Positions 1-9,100 of a stretch of 11,817 nucleotides of DNA are shown piece after piece. This DNA is from Spirogloea muscicola (taxonomy: Eukaryota; Streptophyta; Zygnematophyceae; Spirogloeales; Spirogloeaceae): positions 241,925-253,741 of the forward strand of contig WELB01000180.1 of the NCBI GenBank assembly GCA_009602725.1, written 5' to 3'. Each line of letters begins with the position of its first letter. The first letter of the stretch is position 1. Below the pieces are notes generated by a model. It was not told the DNA's origin, did no database searches, and saw nothing but the letters and a program-made list of their open reading frames with translations. A program made the translations under genes and the position numbers.

Positions 1-28
1 GGCGGCAGCGGCGGCGGCTGCGGCGGCG
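1..28 (+). other. GGC-rich 5' leader of RPN8
   Basis: The 28 bases before the start codon are almost entirely GGC/GCG triplets. This is the end of the 5' untranslated region, or of the promoter if the leader is very short. A similar run of GCC triplets forms the end of intron 1, just before exon 2 (about 537-553), in place of the usual pyrimidine tract. Confidence 0.5.
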
Positions 29-2963
29 ATGCCGGGCGCGGCGGTGGAGCGCGTGGTGGTGCACCCGCTGGTGCTGTTGAGCATCGTGGACAACTACAAC
101 CGCGCGGCGCGCGACGTGCGCGCGCGCGTCGTGGGCGTGCTGCTGGGCGAGGCCCGCCGCGGCCGCGTGGACGTCACCAACTCGTACGCTGTGCCGTTCG
201 AGGAGGACGAGCGCTCCGCTGACATCTGGTTCCTGGACCACAACTACCACGAGGCCATGCTCGCCATGTTCAAGAAGATCAACGGTATACTGAATTATTC
301 TGTTTAATCAGTGGTAATCCTTTATCGTTTGTAGTTTTTACCACACAATCAGTACCAATCTGCCTTGTAGTAGGGTGGACTAGTATCAAGACTTACAGGA
401 AAAGAATACAACATAATAGCCATTTACGCGCCTCCCCGAGCTCCGCCCACGTCCGCGCCACGGCCGCTGGCCTCAGCTCTCGACGGCAGGGCCATGGCCG
501 GCTCCGCATCACGCTGCCTCATGCCACTGCGGCTACCGCCGCCGCCGCCGCAGCCAAGGAGCACGTGGTGGGGTGGTACAGCACCGGCCCAAAGCTCCGC
601 GAGAGCGACCTGGACATCCACGAGCTCATCCTCAAGTGCGCACACTGCCTGGCCCCACCTACCCTTTTCTCTCTTCTTGACCCACAAAGCCGGCACCTCA
701 AGCCCGTCGCTGCCCATGAACCCGGCAGGGAGAGTGCCTCGTGTCATCAAGCCCACGAGCTCATCCTCAAGTGGGCACTGCCTGGCCCCCCTACCCTTTC
801 TCTTGTCTCGACCTACAAAGCCAGCACCTCGAGTCCGTCACTGCCCATGAACCCAGCAGGGAAAGTGCCTTGTGTTGTCAAGTCAGCCATCTGGTGCAGA
901 GGATTCACACAGTGGCATAGCTGGCTGGAGCTGTGGCCTGTCAAGCCGGACACGGCAGGGCCCCCACTGCACGCAGCTGCCCGAGCAGAGGAGCTGGTCG
1001 TCTGCTTCTTGCAAGCTCACTGCGGAGCTCGCCGAAGTCACTGGTCTTTCCCTTGCACAGTCCGGGCGCCAGCAGGCCTTTCCATTAATTTCTGAAGCTG
1101 TCCCTTTGCTCTTGCATGCAGCTACTGCGCGAATCCGGTGCTGGTGATCATTGATGTGCAGCCCAAGGAGCTGGGGATTCCCACCAAGGCTTACTGCGCT
1201 GTGGAGGAGGTCAAGGAGGTGTGCACCCGGCCTTAACGCTTCAGCTTGGTCGCTAGTCAGCAGCGGAGGATTCGGGCCACTGCTAAAGCAATTGCACCAA
1301 GTGATTGCAAGAAACTCATTGTGTGGGCTCCTTCACAGCAAGGCTCTTATTGTCCTCCATGGTACTGCTGCAGGATGGCACACAGAAGAGCCAGAAGGCG
1401 TTTGTCCACATAGCCTCTGAGATTGGCGCCTATGAAGCAGAGGAGATAGGTGAGCAACTAGCTTTTGGCAAGGCTTGATTTCAGGGGTCCCCTTTCTCAA
1501 GCACCCAGCTTGCCAGGTGCCGTGTATACGTCAGCATCTGGCAAGCAAGCTGCCAGCCAGCAGCATCGCACCTTGACCACTTGCTCCTCAGGGACGGTCC
1601 ACACTGGTCTTCAACATCTTTACACCTCACTTTGCACACCTGCACTTGAAAGGACAGATGACAGGGGACTGAGAATCGAACTCATTTGGGAAGTGAAGTA
1701 GCACACTAGTTGGTGATCGGATTCTGTCACTCTGCTGTGAGAAGCTGCTACCTGCAGCAGGCTGGGGCTTTGCATAACTTGACACCATTGATTGTCTGTG
1801 ATGCGTGCAGGAGTGGAGCACCTACTGCGGGACGTCAAGGACTCCACCATCAGCACACTGGCTAGCGAGGTGCTCGCCGCATTTATTCTCTTACTACAGC
1901 TCCCTCTCGCAGCCCTCTTGGCTGCAGTGCTAGCATTCATGTTGGCACAAGGCCTGCTGTGACTTAAAGTGCAAGCTGGTCTTGGCATGCACAGGTCAGC
2001 GCGAAGATGAACGCACTGAAAGGGCTGGAGTCTCGATTGAAAGAGATTCAAGCTTACCTCAATCTGGTTGTGGATGGCAAGCTGCCCGTCAATCATGAGA
2101 TTATGTATCACTTACAGGTTCTTTGCTGCCCTCCATCTGCAGTAAGTTTGCAGTATGAGATAACTGTATGTTGGCTTCACATCATGAAGTCAGTCATTGG
2201 TCTCTGCACGCGACATTATGGTAGATGAATCTGAGCCATGAGTGCATGTTTGGCAGCCAGTTGGTATATGCTGCAAATTCTAACCGCCCCCTGAAGATCA
2301 GCTTCTCTAAGAAAGTGATCGACTGCTCGATATTCATTGCTCATGGCAGGACGTCTTCAATTTGCTGCCCAATTTGAATGTGCAGGAGCTTGTGACGTCC
2401 TTTGCTGGTGAGCCTCCCTGTCGTTTTGGCTCACAAATAACGCACTATCTCCCAGCTGTGCAGAGAAACAAGGGTCGCCTGTAAGACCCTGTGTTGAGCG
2501 TGGCGCATGATTGTGCTTAGCCAGCTCCATGTGGCTGGAGAGCTGACTGATAAGTTCAGTCACGTGGTTGGTCTGGCCGATGGCATGTGCAGTGAAGACA
2601 AACGACATGATGCTAGTCATCTACCTCTCCTCCTTGATACGCAGCGTGGTAGCCCTTCACAACCTCATCAACAACAAGGCGAGTGGCTCCTGACTGGCCA
2701 AGCTGCTGCTTTTAATGCAACTTGAGATGGGGAAAGCAAGGATCTTTGTCAGTCACTGTCTCTGGAGTCCACTGGTGTCCACAAGAGCGAGCGTGCACGT
2801 TACAGATGTGAGCTGCAAAAGAGGCTTGCCCCTCTGAAGAGGAACAGAAAAGCAGAATACGCGTAATCATGTTAATTGTAATGTGCAGATCCTCAACAAA
2901 GAGCACGAGCGGACAATAGATGATGCGGCCGCGCCATCGGCTATTACAGTGGTGGGGAGCTGA
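29..2963 (+). CDS. RPN8: 26S proteasome non-ATPase regulatory subunit Rpn8 (PSMD7 homologue), nine exons
   Basis: Rpn8 is a structural subunit of the 26S proteasome lid and pairs with the deubiquitinase Rpn11. Joining exons 29-284, 554-635, 1122-1218, 1374-1449, 1811-1869, 1995-2117, 2350-2407, 2593-2678 and 2889-2963 gives an unbroken 303-aa protein, close to the usual plant length of about 308. All junctions keep phase and all acceptors are AG; donors are GT except the last intron, which uses GC. The N-terminal MPN domain covers about residues 8-140. Where active JAMM proteases have H-S-H-P, this protein has S95-T-G-P98, so it is the non-catalytic type, as expected for Rpn8. The second half (about 180-280) is the helical part used for lid assembly and includes the very conserved stretches [11 protein letters not shown] and [16 protein letters not shown]. 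The C-terminal tail after NNK is short (24 residues) and lacks the charged Lys/Glu tail of animal PSMD7. The ATG at 29 is the only sensible start, directly before [20 protein letters not shown]. Only 28 bp of upstream sequence is present, so the promoter is outside the window. Confidence 0.96.
619..882 (+). repeat. Tandem duplication of exon 2 end plus intron 2 start
   Basis: Unit 1 (619-753) begins inside exon 2 of RPN8 with CACGAGCTCATCCTCAA and its donor GTG, then runs into intron 2. Unit 2 (754 to about 882) repeats the same order: the same 17 exon bases, a GTG donor at 771, then CTGCCTGGCCCC, CTACAAAGCC, CCCATGAACCC and GGGAAAGTGCC, with scattered substitutions and a few bases deleted. 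The offset is 135 bp at the left end, a multiple of three, and about 131 bp at the right end. The duplication therefore copied a working splice donor into the intron. Confidence 0.9.
2679..2888 (+). other. GC-AG intron (intron 8 of RPN8)
   Basis: The coding sequence of exon 8 ends in AAC AAC AAG at 2678 and continues with ATC CTC AAC AAA at 2889, which matches the conserved NNK-x-LNKEHE of plant Rpn8 with nothing missing. The donor is therefore AAG|GCGAGT, a GC donor with otherwise strong consensus, and the acceptor is TGTGCAG. No GT at this junction keeps both the frame and the conserved residues. Confidence 0.85.
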
Positions 2964-3001
2964 GAGAACAATGTCCACATTGGGCTGCAGCTCCTTGACA
3001 T

Positions 3002-3006
3002 TGTAA
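3002..3006 (+). promoter_or_regulatory. Possible TGTAA polyadenylation signal of RPN8
   Basis: TGTAA lies 39 bases after the stop codon. This pentamer is the usual near-upstream polyadenylation element in chlorophyte green algae, and it is the first copy downstream of the gene. A five-base motif is weak evidence alone. The lineage is inferred, not proven. Confidence 0.35.
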
Positions 3007-3600
3007 CATCCTGGGCGCATGTGGAACTTGCGTTGAGGTCCACAGCCGTTCAGCCCTAGTGAGGGGCAGTATGTGGTCTCAAGGTGGTCACGAGTACAGA
3101 GAGAAATCTTGCAGTCTGCATTGTTCTTTGAATGTGTCGAATGCTTCAGATGACGTAGGAGCCTGTTTCAAGGTGTCTCGATTTACTTAATACTGGTCAT
3201 GACGTAACTTGAGGCCATTAATCTATGGACTCCAGCATGCCACCATCAACAGGGGAGAAACAAGAAAATCGAGGCGGCAAGCCAGTCACCTTCCGAACTG
3301 GGGTGTCACATACTCAAGCAGCAGCCTACATCTTGTGGACGCGCTTCACGGCGGTAACGCCCATAGATGAGGCATCAGTTTCTGGCCTTGTGCCAGCTGA
3401 GAGGGCACGGCTGCACTGAGCTGTGGAGGGGCAGGTGTAGAGCGTGGGCTCATCAGGCGATTAGGCAGCTGCCGGCACACAAGACACAGGGCACACAGTG
3501 TTCACGGTTGGATAGGGAGGGGTAGCCGAGCTGGTGCGCTCTTCATGCAAGGGGTCCGGTAAGAGGGGGTTGCCCTGGTCCAGCAACCGAGTCGAGGTTG
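3007..3600. other. Intergenic stretch, no gene recognised
   Basis: After the presumed RPN8 3' end there is about 600 bp of mixed-composition sequence. The longest open stretch on the plus strand (3225-3419, 64 codons) has no recognisable domain. I see no RNA gene. The purine-rich, repeat-like character begins gradually towards 3600. Confidence 0.6.
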
Positions 3601-3604
3601 TATG

Positions 3605-4200
3605 GAAGTAAGCTCTTCCACAGGGGGCAAGAGCAGTGAAGGGCCACCCAAAACAGATGGCACGTACAGAAAATAAGATCATCCAAGTGTGGCGAGGCTG
3701 TGAAATGCCAGCCGGCAAGAATGGCAAGTAAGATGTTTCAGGAAAATGGCAGCCCAAAGGGGACTTGTGGAAAAGTGGACGTTCGTAATCCTTCGTAGCC
3801 TTTGTCTATATCTTTGGGCACCCACCGCCTCCATGTGGAAGAGCCTCTTTCTTGAGTTCTCTCTTGGTCTGGGCTGTGGCTGTGAAGAGACAGGTCATCT
3901 GAATGTAATGCAATGGCCGTGAGAGATGTGAGAGAAGTAAGCACTTCCAAAAGAAGAAAGACTCTTCCAGTAGAGGGCGATGGCTATGATTGGCCGCGCA
4001 GAAAGCAAGGAATGAAATGAATTGAACAATCGAGGGACAAGGGCCAGGGGCCACCGCAGAAGAGAAACAGCTCTTCCAATGTAAGGCAGTGGCTGTGAGA
4101 GGCCAACCCGAACGGCGAAGCAAGCCCTGAGTCGAAAAGGACAAAGCAATAAGGTTGCTCTCCCAAGGGGCGCGGGCTGTGAGTTGCCAGCCCAAGTATT
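3605..4200 (-). repeat. Cluster of diverged short repeats, shared with the retroelement 3' flank
   Basis: At least four recognisable copies of a 40-50 bp unit lie at about 3611-3655, 3961-4003, 4069-4112 and 4156-4197, with partial copies near 3696-3760, 3836-3895 and 3908-3957. Written on the plus strand the unit is roughly CTCTTCCA, a short variable part, then GGGCAGTGGCTGTGA, then GAGGCCAGCCCAAA. The reverse complement of the same unit occurs at 9731-9777, downstream of the retroelement protein, so I place this cluster on the minus strand relative to that element. Spacing is uneven (about 350, 108 and 87 bp), so it is not a regular satellite. Open reading frames on the minus strand repeat FGWPLTATAL-type phrases only because the DNA repeats. 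Confidence 0.75.
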
Positions 4201-4330
4201 GACAAGGTCCGAAGGGGCCGAAAAGTGCTGAAATACATATCTAAACAAGCACCATGCAGGAACGTCACTTAATTTTCACTGAATAGTACTAGCATTTTCA
4301 AATTAGTAGCCGCAAGTCAGAAACACTAGC

Positions 4331-5039
4331 CGCCAGAAAGCAGTCCCCTTGATGAAAGCCAAGGCTTGCAGCTTCCGTGCCGAGGGTGCTGAGCTCGCCA
4401 CTCACATGCTGAGATGCCCCACTGGACCAGCAGTGGTGGGCATCCACAACCTCCTCCGCGATGCCCTGGCAGGCTTGATGCGCGACGCTGGCTACCATGC
4501 GGTCGTGGAAGTCAGCGATATCATGCCTATCACCACAGATGCCCAGGGACGTCATCATCGCCGCACACTTTACATTGTGGGCGTGCAACCTGGTGGAGGA
4601 CCACGGGCCCTGGTCGACGTCGTTGTTATGGAGGCGTATAAAGGTCCAGCTTCGACACACATCGCTGGCCTCGCAGTGGGCGGTGTAGAACATAGAAAGC
4701 TGCAGCACTACTCCAATTACCCCCAATGCGATTAGCTCCTACCAGCAGCAGTTGACATCTTTGGCTGTCTGGGTCCTCGTTTCCACTCTCTCCTTCACAA
4801 AATTTGCCAATGTAGGCTACACACGACGTGCAGATGTGTTTCCGCCTGAGATGGGCTTGTTAGCTGCTTACCTGTCGTTCTTGCGACGACGAGTTTCGGC
4901 CTGTTTGCAGCGTGCTCAGGCTAATGCCTTGCACCAGAAAGCTGGGCGAGCTCTAGTTGGTGGCAGATGGGCTTCGTATCTGACATCTAGTATTCAGGCA
5001 TCGATTAGCGACCTTTGTGTTTTGACCCGTGGCTACTGA
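4331..5039 (+). pseudogene. 5'-truncated relic of a non-LTR retrotransposon: zinc knuckle and restriction-like endonuclease end
   Basis: The translated sequence aligns in order with the last about 230 residues of the large element protein downstream. It holds a partial zinc knuckle (ELATHMLRC against ELAAHVLRC), an IMPI phrase, GGPRALVDVVVMEAY against GGPRLLLDVVTTDAY, VDIFGCLGPRF against AIDTHGALGARW, AGRAL, and the final ISDLCVLTRGY against VSDLRLLSRGY. It is broken: an in-frame TAG at 4733-4735, then a change from frame 2 to frame 3 somewhere between about 4800 and 4865. Of the endonuclease residues, the first Asp (RVDLV in the intact copy) is lost (RTLYIV), while the second Asp (4616-4618) remains. 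Nothing upstream of about 4331 resembles the reverse transcriptase. Loss of the 5' part is typical of target-primed reverse transcription. Divergence from the intact copy is large, so it is an old insertion or a different subfamily. Confidence 0.88.
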
Positions 5040-5338
5040 GCGGGTCAATCTGCTGTAAGTTATGTAGGTCTTCAGATGTGCTTGCCTTTGTACTTGGCCA
5101 TTCGGCCTTCAGTTGTTTCAGTTGTTTCAAATACATGAAATACTTTCTTGACAAAAGCCAGAGGCTGTAGGTAGAGCACGGCCAGCACGCAGATGCAAAG
5201 CCTGGGCCATGGACCCCTAGAGGAATATGGACAGGCGCATGAGGAATACCTGCACTAGGTGACCAGCGGCGTTGAAGCCGGCCTGCTCGCCGCGCCTGCT
5301 GGACGAAGGTAATGGCTCGCCAAAGCGCGTCGAGGTAG
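5040..5338 (+). other. Junction between the relic and the long retroelement
   Basis: This stretch should contain the 3' untranslated end of the relic and the 5' untranslated start of the next element, but I cannot see the boundary. A TGTAA motif lies 15 bases after the relic stop (5054-5058). A nine-base unit CAGTTGTTT is tandemly doubled near 5109-5126. There is no poly(A) tract, no clear target-site duplication and no gene. Confidence 0.5.
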
Positions 5339-5527
5339 GAACAGGTGGCTGCAACGGAGAGCCATCCAGCAGGGCTTAGTCAACGCTGGGAGCTAGGCTC
5401 CGCGACCGAGTGCTGGGAGGACAGGCCAAGCCGACAGGACGAGAACGCAAATGAATGGACGGCTGTGCCCGTCCAGACGACTCTCCGACATGGGGACCGG
5501 ACAAGAGGCGGGGAAAGCGACAGGACG

Positions 5528-6091
5528 ATGAAGACCAGGCGATGGCGGCGCGCCGCTACACCTGCTCACAGGAGCTATATGCCGCGTGGCAGGAGAGAAC
5601 AGCGATGGTCTGTCGGCGACGGCCTGGTGTGCACATCTAGGCTGGCCGGCCGTGCCCGGAGCTCCCTTGTTCCTCCCCCGGCCAAGTTCGCGTGGGCGCA
5701 GCGGTTTCTCACCCTCGCCGCCTTCCATGCCGCCACCACGCCACCTCCGCCGCAGCCCCCCCTTCTTCCGCCGTCGCCACCCTCGCCTGCGAAGCCCCCG
5801 CGCGCGCCGTGCCCCACCTGCCCGCGGGATTTCGCAACTCCCCATGGTGTCTCTGTGCATCGGCGACACTGCAAGGGGCATGCCAGCCCCACCGGCCCGC
5901 CGCCCGCAGCGGCCGTCGCGGCTTGCAGCCCCATCGTCCAGGCCCTGGCATCCACTCGGGCGGAGCATTCCACGGAGCATTCCACGGAGCATTCCACGGA
6001 GGCCACTACTCTATCGCCTCCCGCCCGAGAGAAGTGTCGGGCACCAACGTTATCGCCTCCACCCCTGAGAAGCGGGGGACCCACGAGGTGA
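5528..6091 (+). CDS. Upstream open frame of the retroelement with CCHC-type zinc finger
   Basis: The frame is open from about 5339, but the first ATG is at 5528 (another at 5579), giving 187 residues and a TGA at 6089-6091. It is rich in Arg at the start, then in Pro (about residues 75-93), followed by one finger of the form C-x2-C-x12-H-x3-C (C95, C98, H111, C115). The finger has the same spacing as the one in the downstream frame and shares the C-x2-C-x-R-x-F-x-T core, and both follow a proline-rich stretch. After the finger comes a Pro/Ala-rich linker with three tandem copies of E-H-S-T. It is either the true N-terminus of the large protein, cut off by a frameshift, or a separate small nucleic-acid-binding protein. 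I favour the frameshift because domain order and proline linkers run on naturally. The start codon is uncertain. Confidence 0.55.
   Translation: MKTRRWRRAATPAHRSYMPRGRREQRWSVGDGLVCTSRLAGRARSSLVPPPAKFAWAQRFLTLAAFHAATTPPPPQPPLLPPSPPSPAKPPRAPCPTCPRDFATPHGVSVHRRHCKGHASPTGPPPAAAVAACSPIVQALASTRAEHSTEHSTEHSTEATTLSPPAREKCRAPTLSPPPLRSGGPTR
5966..6001 (+). repeat. 12-bp tandem repeat, three copies
   Basis: The unit GAGCATTCCACG is repeated three times without change. Its length is a multiple of three, so all frames stay open: it reads E-H-S-T in frame 2 and G-A-F-H in frame 1. It lies in the linker where coding seems to move from one frame to the other. Confidence 0.9.
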
Positions 6092-6117
6092 CCACGCTCC
6101 TCCATCCTCAGGGTACC

Positions 6118-9100
6118 ATGTCCCATGTGCTCGGCCCTGACGCCCCTGAGTGTGCTTCTCCGGCGACAGTGGTGCGGCAGCCGCTACCGCCCGCCGAGCC
6201 GTCGTCACCACAGCCGCCGACGTCCCCACCGCCCCCACCTCCTCCGACGCCGCCTTCCCGATCATCCGCCATCCCGCCTCTCGAGCCGCCCAGCCTTCCA
6301 CAGTCGGCGCCATCGACGCCCCCCCCATCTCCGCCGCCTCCACCCCCGCCGAGCGAGCCGGCTCCACCGCCGTCGCCCTCTCCTCCCTCGCCCGACCCGC
6401 CTCGGTGCCAGCTTTGCCAGAGGACCTTCACCACGCGGTCCGGCCGGTCCAACCACCAGCGAACTTGCGCGGGCAACATCAACCGTGCGGAGCAGGCGCG
6501 GAGCGCAGCGGCGGCGGGTGGTCGTCGGGGCAGACCAGGCAGGCCTCCCGCGCCGTCCCCGCCCACGCCTCACCACTGGCAGTGGCTGGCCGACCTTGAC
6601 CTGGCCGCAGTTCACCGCCAGGCGGCCCTGCCGCTCCTACGCCATGTTCCACGCTGGGCACGCCCACACCTCCGCCGCGCGCTCCGCCCGGTGACACAGC
6701 GGATCGTCGCGGACCACAGAGACGAGGCGGCGTGGAAGCTGTTCATCCTCTTCCCCCGGCTGTTGCTCGGGCGGGTCTCTCTCGACAGCCGCAAGCAGGG
6801 CCAGCAGCCCCTCTTGGAACGCGTCCAGTTGTTCGAGAGCGGGCACTGGGAGGAGCTCCTGGCGAGGCACGACGCAGCCGTGGCGGCATCCGAAGCCAAC
6901 CGTGGTGGTCGAGGGGCAACACACGACCGGGCCGCCAGCGTCCGCAGGGCTCTTCGCTACGGCCACGCGGGCGAGCTCTCCCGGGCTGTGCAGGCCCTGG
7001 ACGATGCGATGCTGGCGCCGACCAATGCGGCAACCCGGGCGGCTCTGGACTCCCTCCACCCCCCGTCCAGCTCCCCCCTGCCACCGTGGTTGGCCGCGTT
7101 CGCCCCGCCGGAGGAGGTGGTCTTGGACGCCGACGCCCTCATGAAGGCTCTCCAGACCAGCCGTCGCGCAGCCGCCGGCGGCCCCTCCCGCATGCTAACT
7201 GAGCACCTGCGGGAGATCTTCCTTGAGGGTGAGGCAACAGACTTCAACGCGCTGCTGCAGATCTGCCAGCATATGGCCCGCGACAATGTGCCGGCCAGCA
7301 TCCGCGGCGTACTGTGCACCAGCACGCTGCTCGCCCTCGACAAGCCGAGCGGGGGAGTCAGGCCCATTGCCATTGGGGAGGTCCTGTACCGCCTGGTGAG
7401 CCGCGTACTCTGGCAGCAGCATGCGGGGCCGGCGCAGGTGCACATGGCGCCACACCAGTACGGCGCGGGGCTGCGGAGTGGGGGCGAGGCCGTCGTCCAT
7501 GGGGTTCGTGCGACCTTGGACCAGCACCCGGGGTGGCTGGTGCTGGCCGTTGACGTGAAGAATGCCTTCAACACTGTGGAGCGCGCCAGCATTGCGGAGG
7601 AGCTCCGGGCATCCTTCCCCTCCCTGGTACCCTTTTTCCGCTTGGGGTACGGTCAGCCCAGCGACCTCCTCTGGCGGACAGGGGGAGATCAAGTGGAGGT
7701 CCTGCAGTCCCAAGCGGGCACGCGGCAAGGAGACCCCCTCGCCGGCTTCTACTTTGCGCTCGCTCACCACCGGGCCCTGCAGGCAACCGCCGCGGCACAC
7801 CCAGGAGTCCTACTCCCCTCCTTCGCGGACGACACCACCATCGTCGGCCCTCCGGAAGACGTGGCGGCGGCCTTCATCACCCTTGAGCTACAGCTGGCCA
7901 CCCTCGGCCTGTCCACCCGGGCGTCAAAGTGCGCGGCCTGGTCTCCCAGCGGCCTCCCACCCAACCTGACGCTGCCCACCGGCTGCCAAACTCCAGCAGA
8001 TGGCTTCACCCTGCTGGGGGTCCCCATCGGCGCGCCGTCCTTCGTGGAGGGGCAGCTGCGAGCCCGCCTGGCGGAGCACCTTCAGCCTGCGGCCCGGCTT
8101 CCCGAGCTGGACGACATGCAACTATCGCTGGCCATGTTGACCAGGGCCATTGGGCAGCGGCCCCAGTACCTGACGCGGGCCACTCCGCCGTCCCCTGGGG
8201 CGTTGGCAGCGTATGCAGATTTCGATGCAAGCATGGTGGCGAGCTTGGCGGCCCTGGTCCGCCACCAGGGCTTCCTCCAGTCGCCAGCAGCTATCCACCA
8301 GGCGGCGCTACCCCTCAGCCACGGTGGTCTCGGCCTGCGCCCGCTCGCTCGTTCTTGCCGGGCGGCATACCTCGGCAGCTGGGCGCAGACTGCCGCCTCC
8401 GTGGCCCAGCGCTTCTTGGTCCACGGCCGGCGGGCACTGGAGCAGGCGGTGGCGGAGGTCGACATGGGCCCGCTGCCGTTCCAGGTGTCGCTTCGCTCCG
8501 CCCACCAGGAGCTGCTCGCGGCGCACCCGGACCTGGCCGGCCAGGCGGTATCCTTTGCGCACCTCGCGCACACCGCCGACTTGCGCGTCCAAGCGCGCAT
8601 CGCGGCAGTGGTCGACAAGGCCGCCTACACCACCGCCGTGCTCCAGCTCCCCGAGGCCGACTTGCGCGGGCGCGCGAGACTCCACTCGGCCTCTTCCCCG
8701 GGGGCTGCGGCGTGGCTCCAGGCCCTCCCCCTCTACGACGCCCTCACCCTCCCGGACGAGGTATTCCGAAGTGCCGTCCACCGGCTCCTGGGCCTACTGC
8801 CGCCATGTCTCCAGGGTGTGCGTCAATGTGAGTGTGGCGAGCGCGGGACCGAGCCTGGAGAGCTGGCTGCTCATGTTCTGCGCTGTTCCCACGGCGGAGA
8901 GCGGACAGCGGCCCACGACCGCCTCCGCGACGTAATGCATGGCATCCTGTTGGAGGCTGGTTTCTCCGTGGCAGCAGAGCACTCCGGAATCATGCCAATC
9001 CAGCACAGGGCCGACGGTCTCCATGCCAGGCGTGTAGACCTGGTGGCCACCCGACAGGCCGGCGGGCCACGTCTTCTCCTGGACGTGGTGACTACTGATG

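Noticed and set aside
3523-3598. TAGCCGAGCTGG resembles a tRNA A box, raising the idea of a tRNA-derived SINE
   Set aside because: The best B-box-like stretch (about 3590-3598) is poor, and no cloverleaf can be drawn around them.
3806-4268. Several minus-strand open frames with repeating FGWPLTATAL-like phrases
   Set aside because: The similarity between them and with the 9731-9777 region reflects the DNA repeat, which is read in several frames; it is not a protein family.
6068-6118. Tiny intron (GTGACC to CCTCAG) as an explanation for the frame change
   Set aside because: At 24 bases it is too short for a spliceosomal intron, and its removal would not join the two zinc finger frames.
5393-6126. 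Long minus-strand open frames (199 and 183 codons) opposite the 5' part of the retroelement
   Set aside because: They are shadows of GC-rich, Pro-rich coding sequence; their content is low-complexity Gly/Arg with no domain.
7929-8831. 300-codon plus-strand open frame inside the polyprotein gene
   Set aside because: It overlaps the reverse transcriptase and linker in another frame, is dominated by Gly, Pro, Arg and Ala, and shows no motif.
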